From an uncultured Alistipes sp. (lineage in GTDB: Bacteria > Bacteroidota > Bacteroidia > Bacteroidales > Rikenellaceae): a stretch of DNA of 64,000 nt. Below, one piece after another: positions 9,340 through 18,822 of this stretch; within the stretch, counting starts at the first letter, position 1; every line of letters starts with the position of its first letter. A model generated the notes under the pieces. It saw only the letters and a program-made list of their open reading frames with translations, was not told the origin of the DNA and ran no database searches. The position numbers and the translations under genes are program-made. The stretch is from the NCBI GenBank assembly GCA_947623965.1, contig CANQIF010000004.1:62001-126000 (forward strand), in the 5' to 3' direction.

Positions 9340-9830
9340 AATCGGGCCGCGGCTTGCGAAATGCATGTTCGTGTTCATTGTCGTTCGGGACGCAGCCTGC
9401 GGAGGGCGCGCACGACTGTAAGGAGCTGCGGGCCTCCGCCGCCCCCAGGCTGCGGCCCGCCGGTCGCTGCGCGACCGATTTTGCCGGCAAGCACTTCAAC
9501 CGCAACGGGCATCGATTCCTAACCGAGGCATGCCCGCAGCCGAGCGGTGGGCTTGCACGAGCGGACCTGCGGGACGCGAGCTGCAGCCCTCCGCCCGGGG
9601 GCGGCTGCGGGCTGCCGATCGCTTCGCGATCGATCTTGACACAAGACATTCCGCAACAAACAGCGGCTGCGGGCTGCCGGTCTCTGCGGGACCGATTTTG
9701 TCAGCAAGCATTCCGATCGCAATTACGGCTGCGGGCTGCCATTGCTGCGCAATCGAATTTGCGGTAAAACACCTTCCCCAAAAACCGACCGTTGCGGGCT
9801 GCCGGCATCTGCGATGCCGCGAATGATAGC
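9340..9830. repeat. Palindromic mosaic repeat island 3
   Basis: In the divergent gap between rmuC and rpe. A first-type unit lies at about 9388-9465, followed by GGTCGCTGCGCGACC (about 9465-9480), a second-type unit at about 9535-9615, and GATCGCTTCGCGATC (about 9618-9633). Then come three short stretches, each made of a small hairpin plus a GGCTGCGGGCTGCC block (about 9660-9815). The position shows the family is not confined to gene 3' ends. Confidence 0.82.
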
Positions 9831-10447
9831 ATATAACAGCGTATCGCTCTGCAAAGGTAATCGTTTTCTCCGAAAGAGCGATGCCGATGGCATAAATCTT
9901 CGCCGTCAGTCCGATTATATTATGTAGTATTCTCCTAACATCTTGCCCCAGTGGAGGCAGACGATCGCGCAAGATGGCTGCCGGCATCGTCCATACGAAT
10001 TTTTTCATGATTGTCAATCTTGTTGCTCTTCGATGCCTGACGAGCGGTTGCATAACAAGAAGCGTGGCACCGATACGCTGCATCTTCAATCGGAGGTTGT
10101 GAGAAGACCTTGGGTCGGAAGATGTCGCAATCGGTCCACGCCAAACGCGCGAACCATCACGCCCCCTTGCCGACTGTTGGAAGTTTCTCACATTTCCGAT
10201 TGCAAGAGAAGCCTAACGCTTCGTTATTCTATTACCTTGTGCATGTTCCCCGCGGAAACACCGATGACAAAAATACGCATTTTCTCCGATATTTCGCCCG
10301 CCGTCGGAACTTTTCACAAAAAATCCGGCCGGCGCCGCATCCGATGCCGCATCCGAAATTTCACCCGTCATCGCCCCTATGCCGCCGCATCCCCTCCCGC
10401 AAGGCATCTTCTTTCCGTACACCGTTCGAACTCTCGTTTTTTATCCT
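9826..10447. other. Unassigned gap with an outward-facing promoter-like box
   Basis: This stretch of about 620 bases lacks the repeat family and looks less GC-rich than the coding regions. A minus-strand TACCTTTG at 9852-9859 would transcribe leftward into repeat island 3. Minus-strand frames between 9850 and 10190 are open, but their products show no recognised motif or normal gene composition, so no gene is called. It could hold an eroded gene or an RNA. Confidence 0.3.
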
Positions 10448-10455
10448 TACCTTTG
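10448..10455 (+). promoter_or_regulatory. Promoter -7 box for rpe
   Basis: TACCTTTG lies 21 bases before the rpe start codon. Confidence 0.7.
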
Positions 10456-10476
10456 TCCCTGTCAAAGCAGATTTTT

Positions 10477-11127
10477 ATGACACGCATCATAGCTCCTTCG
10501 GTGCTGGCGGCCGACTTCGGCCACCTCGACCGCGACGTGCGGATGATCGATCGCAGCGAGGCCGCCTGGGTCCACATCGACGTCATGGACGGCCTCTTCG
10601 TCCCCAACATCTCGTTCGGATTCCCCGTGCTGCGGGCCATCCGGCAGGCGACGGCCAAGCCGCTCGACGTCCACCTGATGATCACGGCCCCCGAGCGCTA
10701 CGTCGCCCGCTTCGCCCACGACGGTGCGGACCGGATCACTTTCCATCTCGAAGCGACCGACGACGCAGCCCACTGCATCGCCCTCATCCGCGACAGCGGC
10801 GCCTCGGCCGGCCTCTCGATCAAGCCTGGCACCCCCGTCGAGGCGCTGCGGCCGGTGCTGCCGCTGGTCGATATGGTCCTCATCATGAGCGTCGAACCCG
10901 GCTTCGGCGGCCAGCAGTTCCTCCCCGCATCGCTCGACCGCATCGCCGCCCTGCGCCGGATGGCCGACGAACTGCACCCGCAGCTTCTCATCGAGGTGGA
11001 CGGCGGCATCTCCGCCGCCAACGCCCGCACCCTCTTCGAGGCGGGCGCCGACGTGTTGGTCGCGGGGAGCTCGGTCTTCAAGGCCGCGGATCCAGCGGCG
11101 GAAATCGCACACATGTTACACGCCTGA
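10477..11127 (+). CDS. rpe: Ribulose-phosphate 3-epimerase
   Basis: Interconverts ribulose 5-phosphate and xylulose 5-phosphate in the non-oxidative pentose phosphate pathway. The 216-residue TIM-barrel protein shows all family signatures: IAPSVLAADF at the N-terminus, HIDVMDGLFVPN with the metal/catalytic Asp, DVHLMI, MSVEPGFGGQQF as phosphate-side loop, and EVDGGIS near residue 176. ATG 10477 gives the standard N-terminus and lies 21 bases after a consensus -7 box. The ABC-F gene follows 8 bases later, so the two are cotranscribed. Confidence 0.97.
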   Translation: MTRIIAPSVLAADFGHLDRDVRMIDRSEAAWVHIDVMDGLFVPNISFGFPVLRAIRQATAKPLDVHLMITAPERYVARFAHDGADRITFHLEATDDAAHCIALIRDSGASAGLSIKPGTPVEALRPVLPLVDMVLIMSVEPGFGGQQFLPASLDRIAALRRMADELHPQLLIEVDGGISAANARTLFEAGADVLVAGSSVFKAADPAAEIAHMLHA

Positions 11128-11135
11128 AAGACAAC

Positions 11136-13205
11136 ATGATCTCATTGGACAATCTTACCGTCTCCTACGGCGGCTGGACTCTTTTCGACAACATCTCCTT
11201 TTTGATCAACCCCAAGGACCGCATCGGTCTGGTGGGAAAGAACGGCGCCGGCAAAACCACGCTGCTGCGCCTCATCACCGGCGAGCAGCAGCCCACGTCG
11301 GGCGCCGTGACGATCAACGGCGACTGCACGATCGGCTACCTGCCGCAGACGATGCGCGTCGCCGACACGACGACACTCGTCGAGGAGGCGGGCAAGGCCT
11401 TCGAAGAGGTGCTCGCGCTCGAAGCCGAGGCGGCGCGTCTGACGGCTGAAATCGCCGAGCGCACCGACTACGAGAGCGCCGCCTACGAGCAGCTGCTCCA
11501 CCGGCTCGACGAGGCGCAGGAGCGCTACCGCCTGCTCGGCGGCGACACGCGCGAGGCCGACATCGAAAAGACGCTCCTCGGCTTAGGCTTCCGGCGCAGC
11601 GACTTCGACCGTGCCACGAGCGAGTTCTCGGGAGGCTGGCGCATGCGCATCGAGCTGGCGAAGCTGCTGTTGCGGCGCCCCTCGATCTTCCTGCTCGACG
11701 AGCCGACGAACCACCTCGACATCGAATCGATCCAGTGGCTCGAGGAGTATCTGAAAAACTACAGCGGCGCCGTGCTCCTCATCTCGCACGACCGCGCCTT
11801 TCTCGACAACGTCACGACGCGCACCGTGGAGCTCTCGCTCGGCAAGGTGACCGACTACAAGGTTCCCTACTCGAAGTACGTCGCACTCCGCGCCGAACGG
11901 CGGGCCCAGCAGAAGGCTGCCTACGAGAACCAGCAGCGGATGATCGAGAAGACCGAGGAGTTCATCGAGAAGTTCCGCTACAAACCCACGAAGTCGAACC
12001 AGGTGCAGTCGCGCATCAAGCAGCTCGAACGGCTCGAGCGGCTCGAAATCGAGGAGGAGGACCTCGCCACGCTCAACATCAAGTTCCCGCCCGCGCCGCG
12101 CTCGGGGCAGATCGTGGCCGAAATCCGCGAGGCGGGGATGTCGTTCGGTCCGAAGCACGTCTTCAGCGGTGCCGACTTCACGATCGAGAAGGGCGACCGC
12201 ATCGCCTTCGTGGGACGCAACGGCGAGGGCAAGACGACGCTGGCCCGCATGATCGTGGGGCAGCTCGCGCCGACCGAGGGGTCGATCCGCCTCGGCGCCA
12301 ACGTCAACATCGGCTACTACGCCCAGAACCAGGACGATTTGATGGACGGCGACTTCACGGTCTACGACACCCTCGACCGGGTCGCCGTGGGCGATATTCG
12401 CACCCGGCTGCGCGATATTCTGGGGGCCTTTCTCTTCCGCGGCGAGGATATCGACAAGAAGGTGAAGGTTCTCTCGGGCGGCGAGCGGGCCCGGCTGGCG
12501 ATGGCCCGCATGATGCTCGAACCGAGGAACTTGCTGGTGCTCGACGAGCCGACGAACCACATGGATATGCGCTCGAAAGATATTCTGAAGAACGCCATTC
12601 TGAAGTACGACGGCACGGTGATCGTCGTCTCGCACGACCGCGAGTTCCTCGACGGGATGGTCGACAAGATCTACGAATTCCGCGACGGCGGCGTGCAGGA
12701 GTATCTGGGCGGCATCTACTACTTTCTCGAGAAACGGCGGCTGGCATCGCTGCAGGAGATCGAACGCCGAGACCGGCCGGCGAACGCATCGGGCCGGAGC
12801 GGCGGGGGCACAGGCTCCGGCGCCGCCGCTCCGAAGAACGGCGCGGCTGCCGGAGCTCCGGCGGGCACGGCTTTGGCGGCCGGGAGCGGGGCAGCCGTTC
12901 GAAACGGGGCAGCAGCCAAGGGGGCCGGGACAGTCGCTGCTCCGGTTTCGGGCAAAGCCTCCTACGAACAGCGCAAGGAGCAGGAGAAGCTGCTGCGCAA
13001 GCTCCGCAAGGCGGTGGAGACGATCGAGGCTTCGCTCGCCGATCTCGAACGCCGCATCGCGGAGTACGACGCGAAATTCGCCGCGGCGAGCAGCTACGAC
13101 GAGGCCGACTACAAGGCCTACAACGACCTCAAGGCGCAGTACGACCACCAGATGCACGAGTGGGAAAAGGCCTCCTACGAACTGGAGCTGACCGAGGAGG
13201 GGTGA
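11136..13205 (+). CDS. ABC-F family ATPase (Uup/YheS-like)
   Basis: ABC-F proteins are soluble twin ATPases that act on the ribosome. The 689-residue product has two nucleotide-binding domains: Walker A GKNGAGKTT and signature FSGGW with LLDEPTNHLD, then GRNGEGKTT and LSGGERARL with LVLDEPTNHMD. No membrane segment is present. The interdomain linker carries the KPTKSNQVQSR stretch typical of the family. After domain 2, residues of about 545-605 form an Ala/Gly-rich low-complexity linker that leads into a C-terminal coiled coil (about 608-685), as in Uup-type members. Which member it is functionally cannot be told; antibiotic resistance is not indicated. Confidence 0.92.
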   Translation: MISLDNLTVSYGGWTLFDNISFLINPKDRIGLVGKNGAGKTTLLRLITGEQQPTSGAVTINGDCTIGYLPQTMRVADTTTLVEEAGKAFEEVLALEAEAARLTAEIAERTDYESAAYEQLLHRLDEAQERYRLLGGDTREADIEKTLLGLGFRRSDFDRATSEFSGGWRMRIELAKLLLRRPSIFLLDEPTNHLDIESIQWLEEYLKNYSGAVLLISHDRAFLDNVTTRTVELSLGKVTDYKVPYSKYVALRAERRAQQKAAYENQQRMIEKTEEFIEKFRYKPTKSNQVQSRIKQLERLERLEIEEEDLATLNIKFPPAPRSGQIVAEIREAGMSFGPKHVFSGADFTIEKGDRIAFVGRNGEGKTTLARMIVGQLAPTEGSIRLGANVNIGYYAQNQDDLMDGDFTVYDTLDRVAVGDIRTRLRDILGAFLFRGEDIDKKVKVLSGGERARLAMARMMLEPRNLLVLDEPTNHMDMRSKDILKNAILKYDGTVIVVSHDREFLDGMVDKIYEFRDGGVQEYLGGIYYFLEKRRLASLQEIERRDRPANASGRSGGGTGSGAAAPKNGAAAGAPAGTALAAGSGAAVRNGAAAKGAGTVAAPVSGKASYEQRKEQEKLLRKLRKAVETIEASLADLERRIAEYDAKFAAASSYDEADYKAYNDLKAQYDHQMHEWEKASYELELTEEG

Positions 13206-13234
13206 CGCGGACCGGGGAACGGCCTCGGCAGCAT

Positions 13235-13845
13235 GTTCGGTTCCGCAGGGGTGACGCGGTGCATTTGCAGCAAGGTATTCTGAAAAACTATCGGTCCCGG
13301 AAGGCTCGTTTATTGCGAGGTATTCTGAAAGGCTATCGGTCCCGCAAGGGACCGGCAGTTCGCCGCCGCCCCACGCGGCGGACTGCAACTCGCCGAATGG
13401 CTCGTGCCGTCCTGCCGCCGGCGGCGAACATTCAGTAAAATCCCGCCGAAAGGCTCACACCGTCTTACTGCCGGCAAGATATTTCGGTTGAAGAAGTTCT
13501 TCGACAGTCCGTTCGGTCCTGCAGGGGTGCAGCGGCGCGTTTGCAGCAAGGTATTCTGAAAAACTATCGGTCCCGTAGGGACCGGCAGTTCGCCGCCGCC
13601 CCACGCGGCGGACTGCAGCTCGCCGAATGGCTCGCGCCGCCCTACCGCCAGCGGCGAACATTCAGTAAAATCCCGATGAAAGGCTCACACCGTCCTGCCC
13701 CGGCAAGATATTCCATCCGACGAAGTTCTTCAACCGCACGTTCGGTCCCGCAGGGACCGGCAGTTCGCCGCCGCCCCACGCGGCGGACTGCAACTCGCCG
13801 AATGGCTCGTGCCGTCCTGCCGCCGGCGGCGAACATCCGTTCCCC
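13235..13845. repeat. Repeat island 4: divergent subfamily in three copies
   Basis: Three direct copies of one unit between the ABC-F gene and rlmB. The shared block starting ACCGGCAGTTCGCCGCCGCC lies at 13351, 13581 and 13756. Each unit has a small GGTCCC/GGGACC hairpin, then a large hairpin with arms GTTCGCCGCC and GGCGGCGAAC, then a spacer beginning ATTCAGTAAAATCCC in copies 1 and 2. The repeated lead-in AAGGTATTCTGAAA occurs at about 13270, 13317 and 13548. The layout matches the main family, but the large-hairpin sequence is different. Confidence 0.85.
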
Positions 13846-13915
13846 GATTCCCGAAGCCCGAATAAATCCCGCACAAAAAATCCGACCGAACCGACGAAAA
13901 ACGAAGAAAAAGCGA

Positions 13916-13923
13916 TAACTTCG
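13916..13923 (+). promoter_or_regulatory. Weak promoter -7 box for rlmB
   Basis: TAACTTCG differs from TAnnTTTG at one base and lies 79 bases before the rlmB start. It follows directly after repeat island 4. Confidence 0.35.
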
Positions 13924-14001
13924 CCGAACGGGGCAGCCCATCCGCCACCCCGGAGCACTCCCCTCCCCGCCGGAAAGGGCCGAAAAAGAGAAGAACCGCC
14001 T

Positions 14002-14736
14002 ATGAATGAAAACCTGATTTTCGGGATTCGTCCCGTGGCCGAAGCGATCGAAGCCGGCCGACAACTCGAACGCCTCTTTATCCGCAAGGGAGCCGAGGGG
14101 CGTCTTATGCAGGAGCTCAAGGATCTTTGCCTGCGCCACCGCATCCGCTACCAGGAGGTGCCCGTCGAGAAGCTCGACCGCCTCACGCGCGGCAACCACC
14201 AGGGCGTCGTGGCGCTGACGGCTGCGATCGCCTACGTCGAACTGTCGGATATTCTGGAGCGCGTGCCCGAGGACGAGACGCCCCTCATCGTAGCCTTCGA
14301 CGGCGTGACGGACGTCCGCAACTTCGGCGCCATCGCCCGCTCGGCCGAGTGCGCCGGCGTCCACGGGCTTATCGTGCCGCTGAAAAACGCCGCCCCGGTC
14401 AATGCCGAGGCGATCCGCTCGTCGGCCGGGGCCCTCACGACGATCCCCGTCTGCCGCGTCGGCTCGATCCGCATGGCCCTCGCCCAGCTGCAGCAGGAGG
14501 GCTTCCAGGTGGCAGCCGCCACCGAAAAGAGCCGCAAGCTCCTCTACGATGCCGACTTCCGCCGCCCGACGGTCCTCGTCATGGGTTCCGAGGAGCGGGG
14601 CATTTCGCGCGAGGTCCTGAAACGCTGCGACGAGCAGCTGGCTATCCCCATGATCGGCCATATCGAGTCGCTCAACGTCTCGGCCGCGGCTGCCGTGATG
14701 CTCTTCGAGGCAGTGCGCCAGCGCATCGGCGACTGA
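14002..14736 (+). CDS. rlmB: 23S rRNA (guanosine-2'-O-)-methyltransferase RlmB / TrmH family
   Basis: SPOUT-class methyltransferase of 244 residues, the usual size for RlmB. An N-terminal substrate-binding domain (residues 1-80, with IFGIRPVAEAIEAG) precedes the trefoil-knot domain carrying the three SpoU motifs: DVRNFGAIARSAECAGV, VMGSEERGIS and IPMIGHIESLNVSAAAA. RlmB modifies G2251 of 23S rRNA; the exact target here is inferred from the family. The membrane-protein gene follows 44 bases later. Confidence 0.94.
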   Translation: MNENLIFGIRPVAEAIEAGRQLERLFIRKGAEGRLMQELKDLCLRHRIRYQEVPVEKLDRLTRGNHQGVVALTAAIAYVELSDILERVPEDETPLIVAFDGVTDVRNFGAIARSAECAGVHGLIVPLKNAAPVNAEAIRSSAGALTTIPVCRVGSIRMALAQLQQEGFQVAAATEKSRKLLYDADFRRPTVLVMGSEERGISREVLKRCDEQLAIPMIGHIESLNVSAAAAVMLFEAVRQRIGD

Positions 14737-14780
14737 CGGCCGTCCGCCTCTCCTCCCTCACCCCCAAAATCCACTCCGCT

Positions 14781-16523
14781 ATGAAAAGCTTGAAAGGCAA
14801 ACTCGGCATCCGTCTGTCCGACCTCCGCAGGGGGCTCGGGCGGGTCCTGCGCCGTTATCCGGTGGAAACGGCGCTCTGGACGCTTCTGACCGCCCTCTAC
14901 ATCTGGTGGACCGAAGCGGACCATTTCCCGCTCTTCCCCGCCGCAGGGCTGTGGCTCTTTCCCCTCTTCGCCTTCGGGGCGCTCATCCTCAACACGCTGG
15001 CCGGGTGCGGCCCCTGGCGCCGCATCTACTTCGTCTGCTGGGCGCCGCTCCTCCCGCTGCTCCGCTGGCCGGGGCTGCAGGCGTGGACCGCCTCGGAGCA
15101 GTTCGGTCTGACCCTCGGCCTCCTCGTGCCACTGGCGCTGCTGCTGTGCCGCCGGACCCGGGACAACCGCCGCTTCGCCGACGAGGCCTTCCGCTACCTG
15201 CGCGCCGCCGCCGTGGCGCTGTTCCTCGCCAACACCGCCCTGGCTCTCTTCGAGGCGACCCTCTGGTCGGCCGCCTATATCTTCGGATTCGACGAGGTAC
15301 ACTGGGTCGAACAGCTCGCCGTCGATGCCATTCCCGTCGCCAACCTCCTCGCCGCGCCAGCGCTCTTCCTCCTGCTGCTCGACCGCTGGGAGAACCGCGC
15401 CACCCGGCTCGACCGGCTCGGCGAAGTGCTCGTGAACCGGCTCATCACACCCGCCCTCGTCGTCTACGCCCTCCTGCTGCACCTCTACGCCGCCCGGATC
15501 CTCCTGACCTGGTCGCTGCCTCGGGGCGGCGTGGCCTACCTCGTCTTCGGCTTCATGTTGCTGGCCTTCGCCGTGCGCATGCTGCGCGAACTGAACGAAC
15601 GACGGACCGCCGAGTGGTTCTACGGCCGCTTCGGGTTCTATATGCTCGTCCCCGTGCTCCTCTTCTGGATCGGAGCCGCCCGCCGCATCGGCGAATACGG
15701 CCTCACCGCCCCGCGCGTCTACCTGCTCGTCTCGGGAATCGTCATGACCCTCGCCGTGTTCTTCTTCTTCCTCCGCACCGGGCGTTACCTGCGGCTCTTC
15801 ACCGCGGCATTCCTCCTCTTCGCCGCCGTGGCCTACCTGCCGCCCCTCTCGCCTGCACGGATCGGGCTGCGCTCGCAGCAGGCGCGCTTCGAACGGCTGG
15901 GCCGCGAGCTGGGCATGCTCGATGCCGCAGGCCGCTTCCTCGAACGCCCCGTTCCGGCGGCCGACTCGGTGCGGCGGAATGCCTATGCCGACCTCTTTTC
16001 GGCGATGCAGTACGTCGAGCGGCGCGATACGGCTTTCATGCGTTCGATAGGGCTCGACAACAACACCTCCTCCTGGAGACTGGAATACGAGTTGTGCCCC
16101 TGGAATACTACGGATACCGCGGTGGTGGAGGTCTCCGACAGTCTCGTCCTCGTCGAGGTGGAGCTGCCCGACAATTTTCGCGTCGCACCGGATGCCGCCT
16201 ATCCGCACCTCCGGGCGAACATCATGCAGACGTGGCGCAATGGCTATGAGGGGGTGCGCTGGAGCGGCGATTCGCTCGTGCTGACCCTCGACGGCCGGCG
16301 GCTCGCGGCCCTCACGGGCGAGGAGCTCGTCCGCCGGCAGCTGGAGCAGGCTGGCGCGACCTTCGAGGAGCTTCCCGGCCTCGACGCCGAACGGACGGCG
16401 CAGCTGCTGGACTACCGCGGCGATGAGGTGCGCATCCTCTTCCGCTCGCTGAAGATCGCGCGGCGCGACTCGCTCGCCTGCGGATGCGACGGGGCGGAGG
16501 TCGAACTGGTGATGACGCGATGA
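14781..16523 (+). CDS. Multi-pass membrane protein, DUF4153-like
   Basis: A 580-residue protein with roughly ten membrane segments between residues 25 and 360 and a soluble C-terminal domain of about 200 residues (from about 375). The opening, RRYPVETALWTLLTALYIWW, and the overall layout resemble Bacteroidota proteins annotated DUF4153, whose function is unknown; the match is by recollection, not by search. It sits in the rlmB unit, and its last 4 bases (ATGA at 16520-16523) overlap the start of the metallopeptidase gene, which indicates translational coupling. Confidence 0.75.
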   Translation: MKSLKGKLGIRLSDLRRGLGRVLRRYPVETALWTLLTALYIWWTEADHFPLFPAAGLWLFPLFAFGALILNTLAGCGPWRRIYFVCWAPLLPLLRWPGLQAWTASEQFGLTLGLLVPLALLLCRRTRDNRRFADEAFRYLRAAAVALFLANTALALFEATLWSAAYIFGFDEVHWVEQLAVDAIPVANLLAAPALFLLLLDRWENRATRLDRLGEVLVNRLITPALVVYALLLHLYAARILLTWSLPRGGVAYLVFGFMLLAFAVRMLRELNERRTAEWFYGRFGFYMLVPVLLFWIGAARRIGEYGLTAPRVYLLVSGIVMTLAVFFFFLRTGRYLRLFTAAFLLFAAVAYLPPLSPARIGLRSQQARFERLGRELGMLDAAGRFLERPVPAADSVRRNAYADLFSAMQYVERRDTAFMRSIGLDNNTSSWRLEYELCPWNTTDTAVVEVSDSLVLVEVELPDNFRVAPDAAYPHLRANIMQTWRNGYEGVRWSGDSLVLTLDGRRLAALTGEELVRRQLEQAGATFEELPGLDAERTAQLLDYRGDEVRILFRSLKIARRDSLACGCDGAEVELVMTR

Positions 16524-17119
16524 CGGCGGAGCTGCCCGATATCGGCGCGGTCGAGGTGGTCCGGTCGCCGCGAGCCCGCCGCATCGCCCTGACGGTGCGG
16601 CCGAGCGGGAGTGTGCGGCTGAGCTATCCCTACGGGGTGTCGCGCGAGCAGGCGCTGCAGTTTCTCGCGGCGAAACGGGCATGGGTGCTGCGGGCCCGCG
16701 AACGGTTGGCAGCCCGCCGGGCGGCGCTTCCCGCCCCGCTGCCGCCCGAGGAGGAGCGGGCGCGGATCGAGAGGCTGCGAAGCGAGGCGAAACGCGATCT
16801 GCCGCCACGCCTCGAACGGCTGGCCGAGGCGGCGAGGCTGCATTACGAGAAAGTGACGATCCGGGCCGCCCGCACGAAATGGGGCAGCTGCACGGGACGG
16901 AACCACATCTCGCTGAGCCTCTATCTCATGCTGCTGCCGGAACAGCTGCGCGACTTCGTGCTCCTGCACGAGCTTTGCCACACGGTCCACCACGACCACT
17001 CGCCCCGTTTCCATGCGCTGCTCGACCGGCTGGCCGGCCAGCTGCTCGGCGGCGGCGAACGGGAGCTGCAGCGTGAGTTAAGGCGGTATGCGGTTCCATT
17101 CGGAACCGCAAATTCATGA
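16520..17119 (+). CDS. YgjP/SprT-like M48-type metallopeptidase domain protein
   Basis: The 199-residue product matches the YgjP-like (DUF45) family of zinc metallopeptidases. It shows TKWGSC (residues 119-124), then the zinc site LLHELCHTVHHDHSPRFH with HELCH at 150-154 and the third ligand expected at His159 or His165. ATG 16520 overlaps the upstream stop as ATGA. The C-terminus is odd: residues 190-199 (YAVPFGTANS) and the stop are encoded by a small GCGGTTCC/GGAACCGC hairpin plus AAATTCATGA from the repeat island, so the tail is recent and repeat-derived. Confidence 0.85.
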   Translation: MTAELPDIGAVEVVRSPRARRIALTVRPSGSVRLSYPYGVSREQALQFLAAKRAWVLRARERLAARRAALPAPLPPEEERARIERLRSEAKRDLPPRLERLAEAARLHYEKVTIRAARTKWGSCTGRNHISLSLYLMLLPEQLRDFVLLHELCHTVHHDHSPRFHALLDRLAGQLLGGGERELQRELRRYAVPFGTANS

Positions 17120-17835
17120 TTCAAAATTCAAGATTCAGAATGACGGAATCGGGCCGCAGCCTGCGGAGGCCATGCACGACTGCAAGGAGTTGCGGGCCTC
17201 CGCGCCGGGGAAGCTGTGGCACGCTGCGCTCTTTCAGGCGCAAATTCAGAATTCAAAATTACCGTTCGGGCCGCGGTTTGCGAAGTGACCGCACGAGCAG
17301 ACGCGAGGAGCGGGCCTTCGCCGGGCGAAGCTGCGGCCCGCTCGGTCCTACGGACCGATTTCAATTCCAACTCGAGACAAGCCCGCAGCCGAGGGGCCTG
17401 CGACGTAGAGGAGCAGCCCTCCGCCCGAGGGCGGCTGCGGGCTGCCGGTCCTGACGGACCGATTTTGCTGCAACTACATTTTCATCACAGACAGCGGCTA
17501 CGGCCCGCTGCGGTCCCTTTCGGAACCGCAAATTTAAGATTCAAAATGAAAAGGGTCTGATGGATGTGCTTGGATAGATTCTAATTCGGGACGCAGCCTG
17601 CGGAGTGCGCGCACGAAGCGGACCGCGGGACGCGAGTTGCGGGCCTCCGCCGCCCCCCAGGCTGCGGCCCGTCAATCGCTACGCGATTGATTTTGTGTAA
17701 AAAGCCCGCAGCCGAGCAGATGGGCCTGCACGAGCGGCCTATGGGACGCGAAAATGCAGCCCTCCGCCAGGGGGCGGCTGCGGGCTGCCGGTCCTGTCGG
17801 ACCGATTTTGTCAACAAGCATTTCCGCCAAAACCG
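17088..17835. repeat. Palindromic mosaic repeat island 5
   Basis: Starts inside the metallopeptidase gene and runs to the panC promoter region. First-type units lie at about 17150-17216, 17268-17340 (GAAG/CTTC version) and 17587-17668. Second-type units lie at about 17386-17445 and 17703-17790. Small hairpins: 17090-17110 (GCGGTTCC/GGAACCGC), near 17340 (GGTCCTACGGACC), near 17447 (GGTCCTGACGGACC), near 17512-17530, near 17672 (AATCGCTACGCGATT) and near 17792 (GGTCCTGTCGGACC). AT tracts lie at 17110-17138 and 17528-17550. Confidence 0.85.
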
Positions 17836-17949
17836 GTGGCTGCCGCTTCCCGCACAAAAAACGATGCCGTCCCGCGGCCCGTTCGCCAAAGCCCCTTCGG
17901 AATACCGTTTTTTCGCTCCGTTTTATTTCGGTTTTTCAATTATCTTTTC

Positions 17950-17957
17950 TACTTTTG
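17950..17957 (+). promoter_or_regulatory. Promoter -7 box for panC-panD
   Basis: TACTTTTG matches TAnnTTTG and lies 26 bases before the panC start codon. Confidence 0.65.
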
Positions 17958-17983
17958 CGGCTGAAATTCTCATCCAACGAGAA

Positions 17984-18820
17984 ATGAAAGTAATCACAAC
18001 CGTCCAGGAGCTCCGCACGGAGCTCGCACGAAGGGCTCCCGCAGAAGTCGGTTTCGTCCCGACGATGGGGGCCCTGCATGCCGGACACCGCTCGCTCGTG
18101 GAGCGGGCCCGTCGCGAAAACCGCACCGTCGTGGTGAGCGTATTCGTCAATCCCACGCAATTCAACGACAAAAACGATCTGAAGCACTACCCGCGCACTC
18201 CCGAGGCCGATGCCGCCCTGCTCGAAGCAGTCGGCGCCGATCTGGTTCTGATGCCTTCGGTCGAGGAGATCTACCCCGAACCCGACACGCGGCAGTTCGA
18301 CTTCGGAGCCGTAGACAAGGTGATGGAGGGCGCCACACGCCCGGGCCATTTCAACGGTGTGGCGCAGGTCGTAAGCCGTCTTTTCGACATGGTCCGTCCC
18401 GCCCGCGCCTACTTCGGTGAAAAGGATTTTCAGCAAATCGCCGTCATTCGTGCCATGGTGACACAGCTGGCGCTTCCGGTAGAGATCGTCGAGTGTCCGA
18501 TTGTCCGCGATACGGACGGTCTGGCCCTATCGTCGCGCAACCAGCTGCTGACGCCGGCCCACCGCGCCGCCGCGCCCCGTATCTACGCCGTTCTGCGCGA
18601 GGCCGTCGAGAAGTCGCACACGCTTTCGCCCGCCGAACTGAAAGCGTGGGTGAAGGCCGAAATCGAGCAGAATGAACTGCTGAAGGTGATCTACTACCAG
18701 TCGGTCGATGCCCTGACGATGCAGGAGGTCGGTGCGTGGAGCGATGCCCCGCGCATTCAGGGCTGCGTCGCCGTCCAGGCCGGCGAGATCCGTTTAATCG
18801 ACAACATCCGTATCCGATAG
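17984..18820 (+). CDS. panC: Pantothenate synthetase
   Basis: Condenses pantoate and beta-alanine with ATP in pantothenate (vitamin B5) synthesis. The 278-residue product has the expected motifs: [15 protein letters not shown] near residue 25 (the HIGH-type nucleotide motif), [27 protein letters not shown] and the SSRNQLL loop. ATG 17984 gives the normal N-terminus and is preceded by a consensus -7 box. panD follows 2 bases after its stop, so the two enzymes that make and use beta-alanine are cotranscribed. Confidence 0.97.
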   Translation: MKVITTVQELRTELARRAPAEVGFVPTMGALHAGHRSLVERARRENRTVVVSVFVNPTQFNDKNDLKHYPRTPEADAALLEAVGADLVLMPSVEEIYPEPDTRQFDFGAVDKVMEGATRPGHFNGVAQVVSRLFDMVRPARAYFGEKDFQQIAVIRAMVTQLALPVEIVECPIVRDTDGLALSSRNQLLTPAHRAAAPRIYAVLREAVEKSHTLSPAELKAWVKAEIEQNELLKVIYYQSVDALTMQEVGAWSDAPRIQGCVAVQAGEIRLIDNIRIR

Positions 18821-18822
18821 TC

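Noticed and set aside
9496..10191. Possible minus-strand gene between rmuC and rpe
   Set aside because: Its 3' half lies in a repeat island, no motif is visible, and there is no convincing start; left as unassigned.
10110..13205. Single 1031-codon frame joining the region before the ABC-F gene to it
   Set aside because: The first 340 codons are an alternative frame of rpe; the ABC-F protein starts normally at 11136.
13235..13845. Integron attC-like cassette array, suggested by arms GTTCGCC.../...GGCGAAC
   Set aside because: No gene cassettes lie between copies and no integrase is present; the layout matches the other islands.
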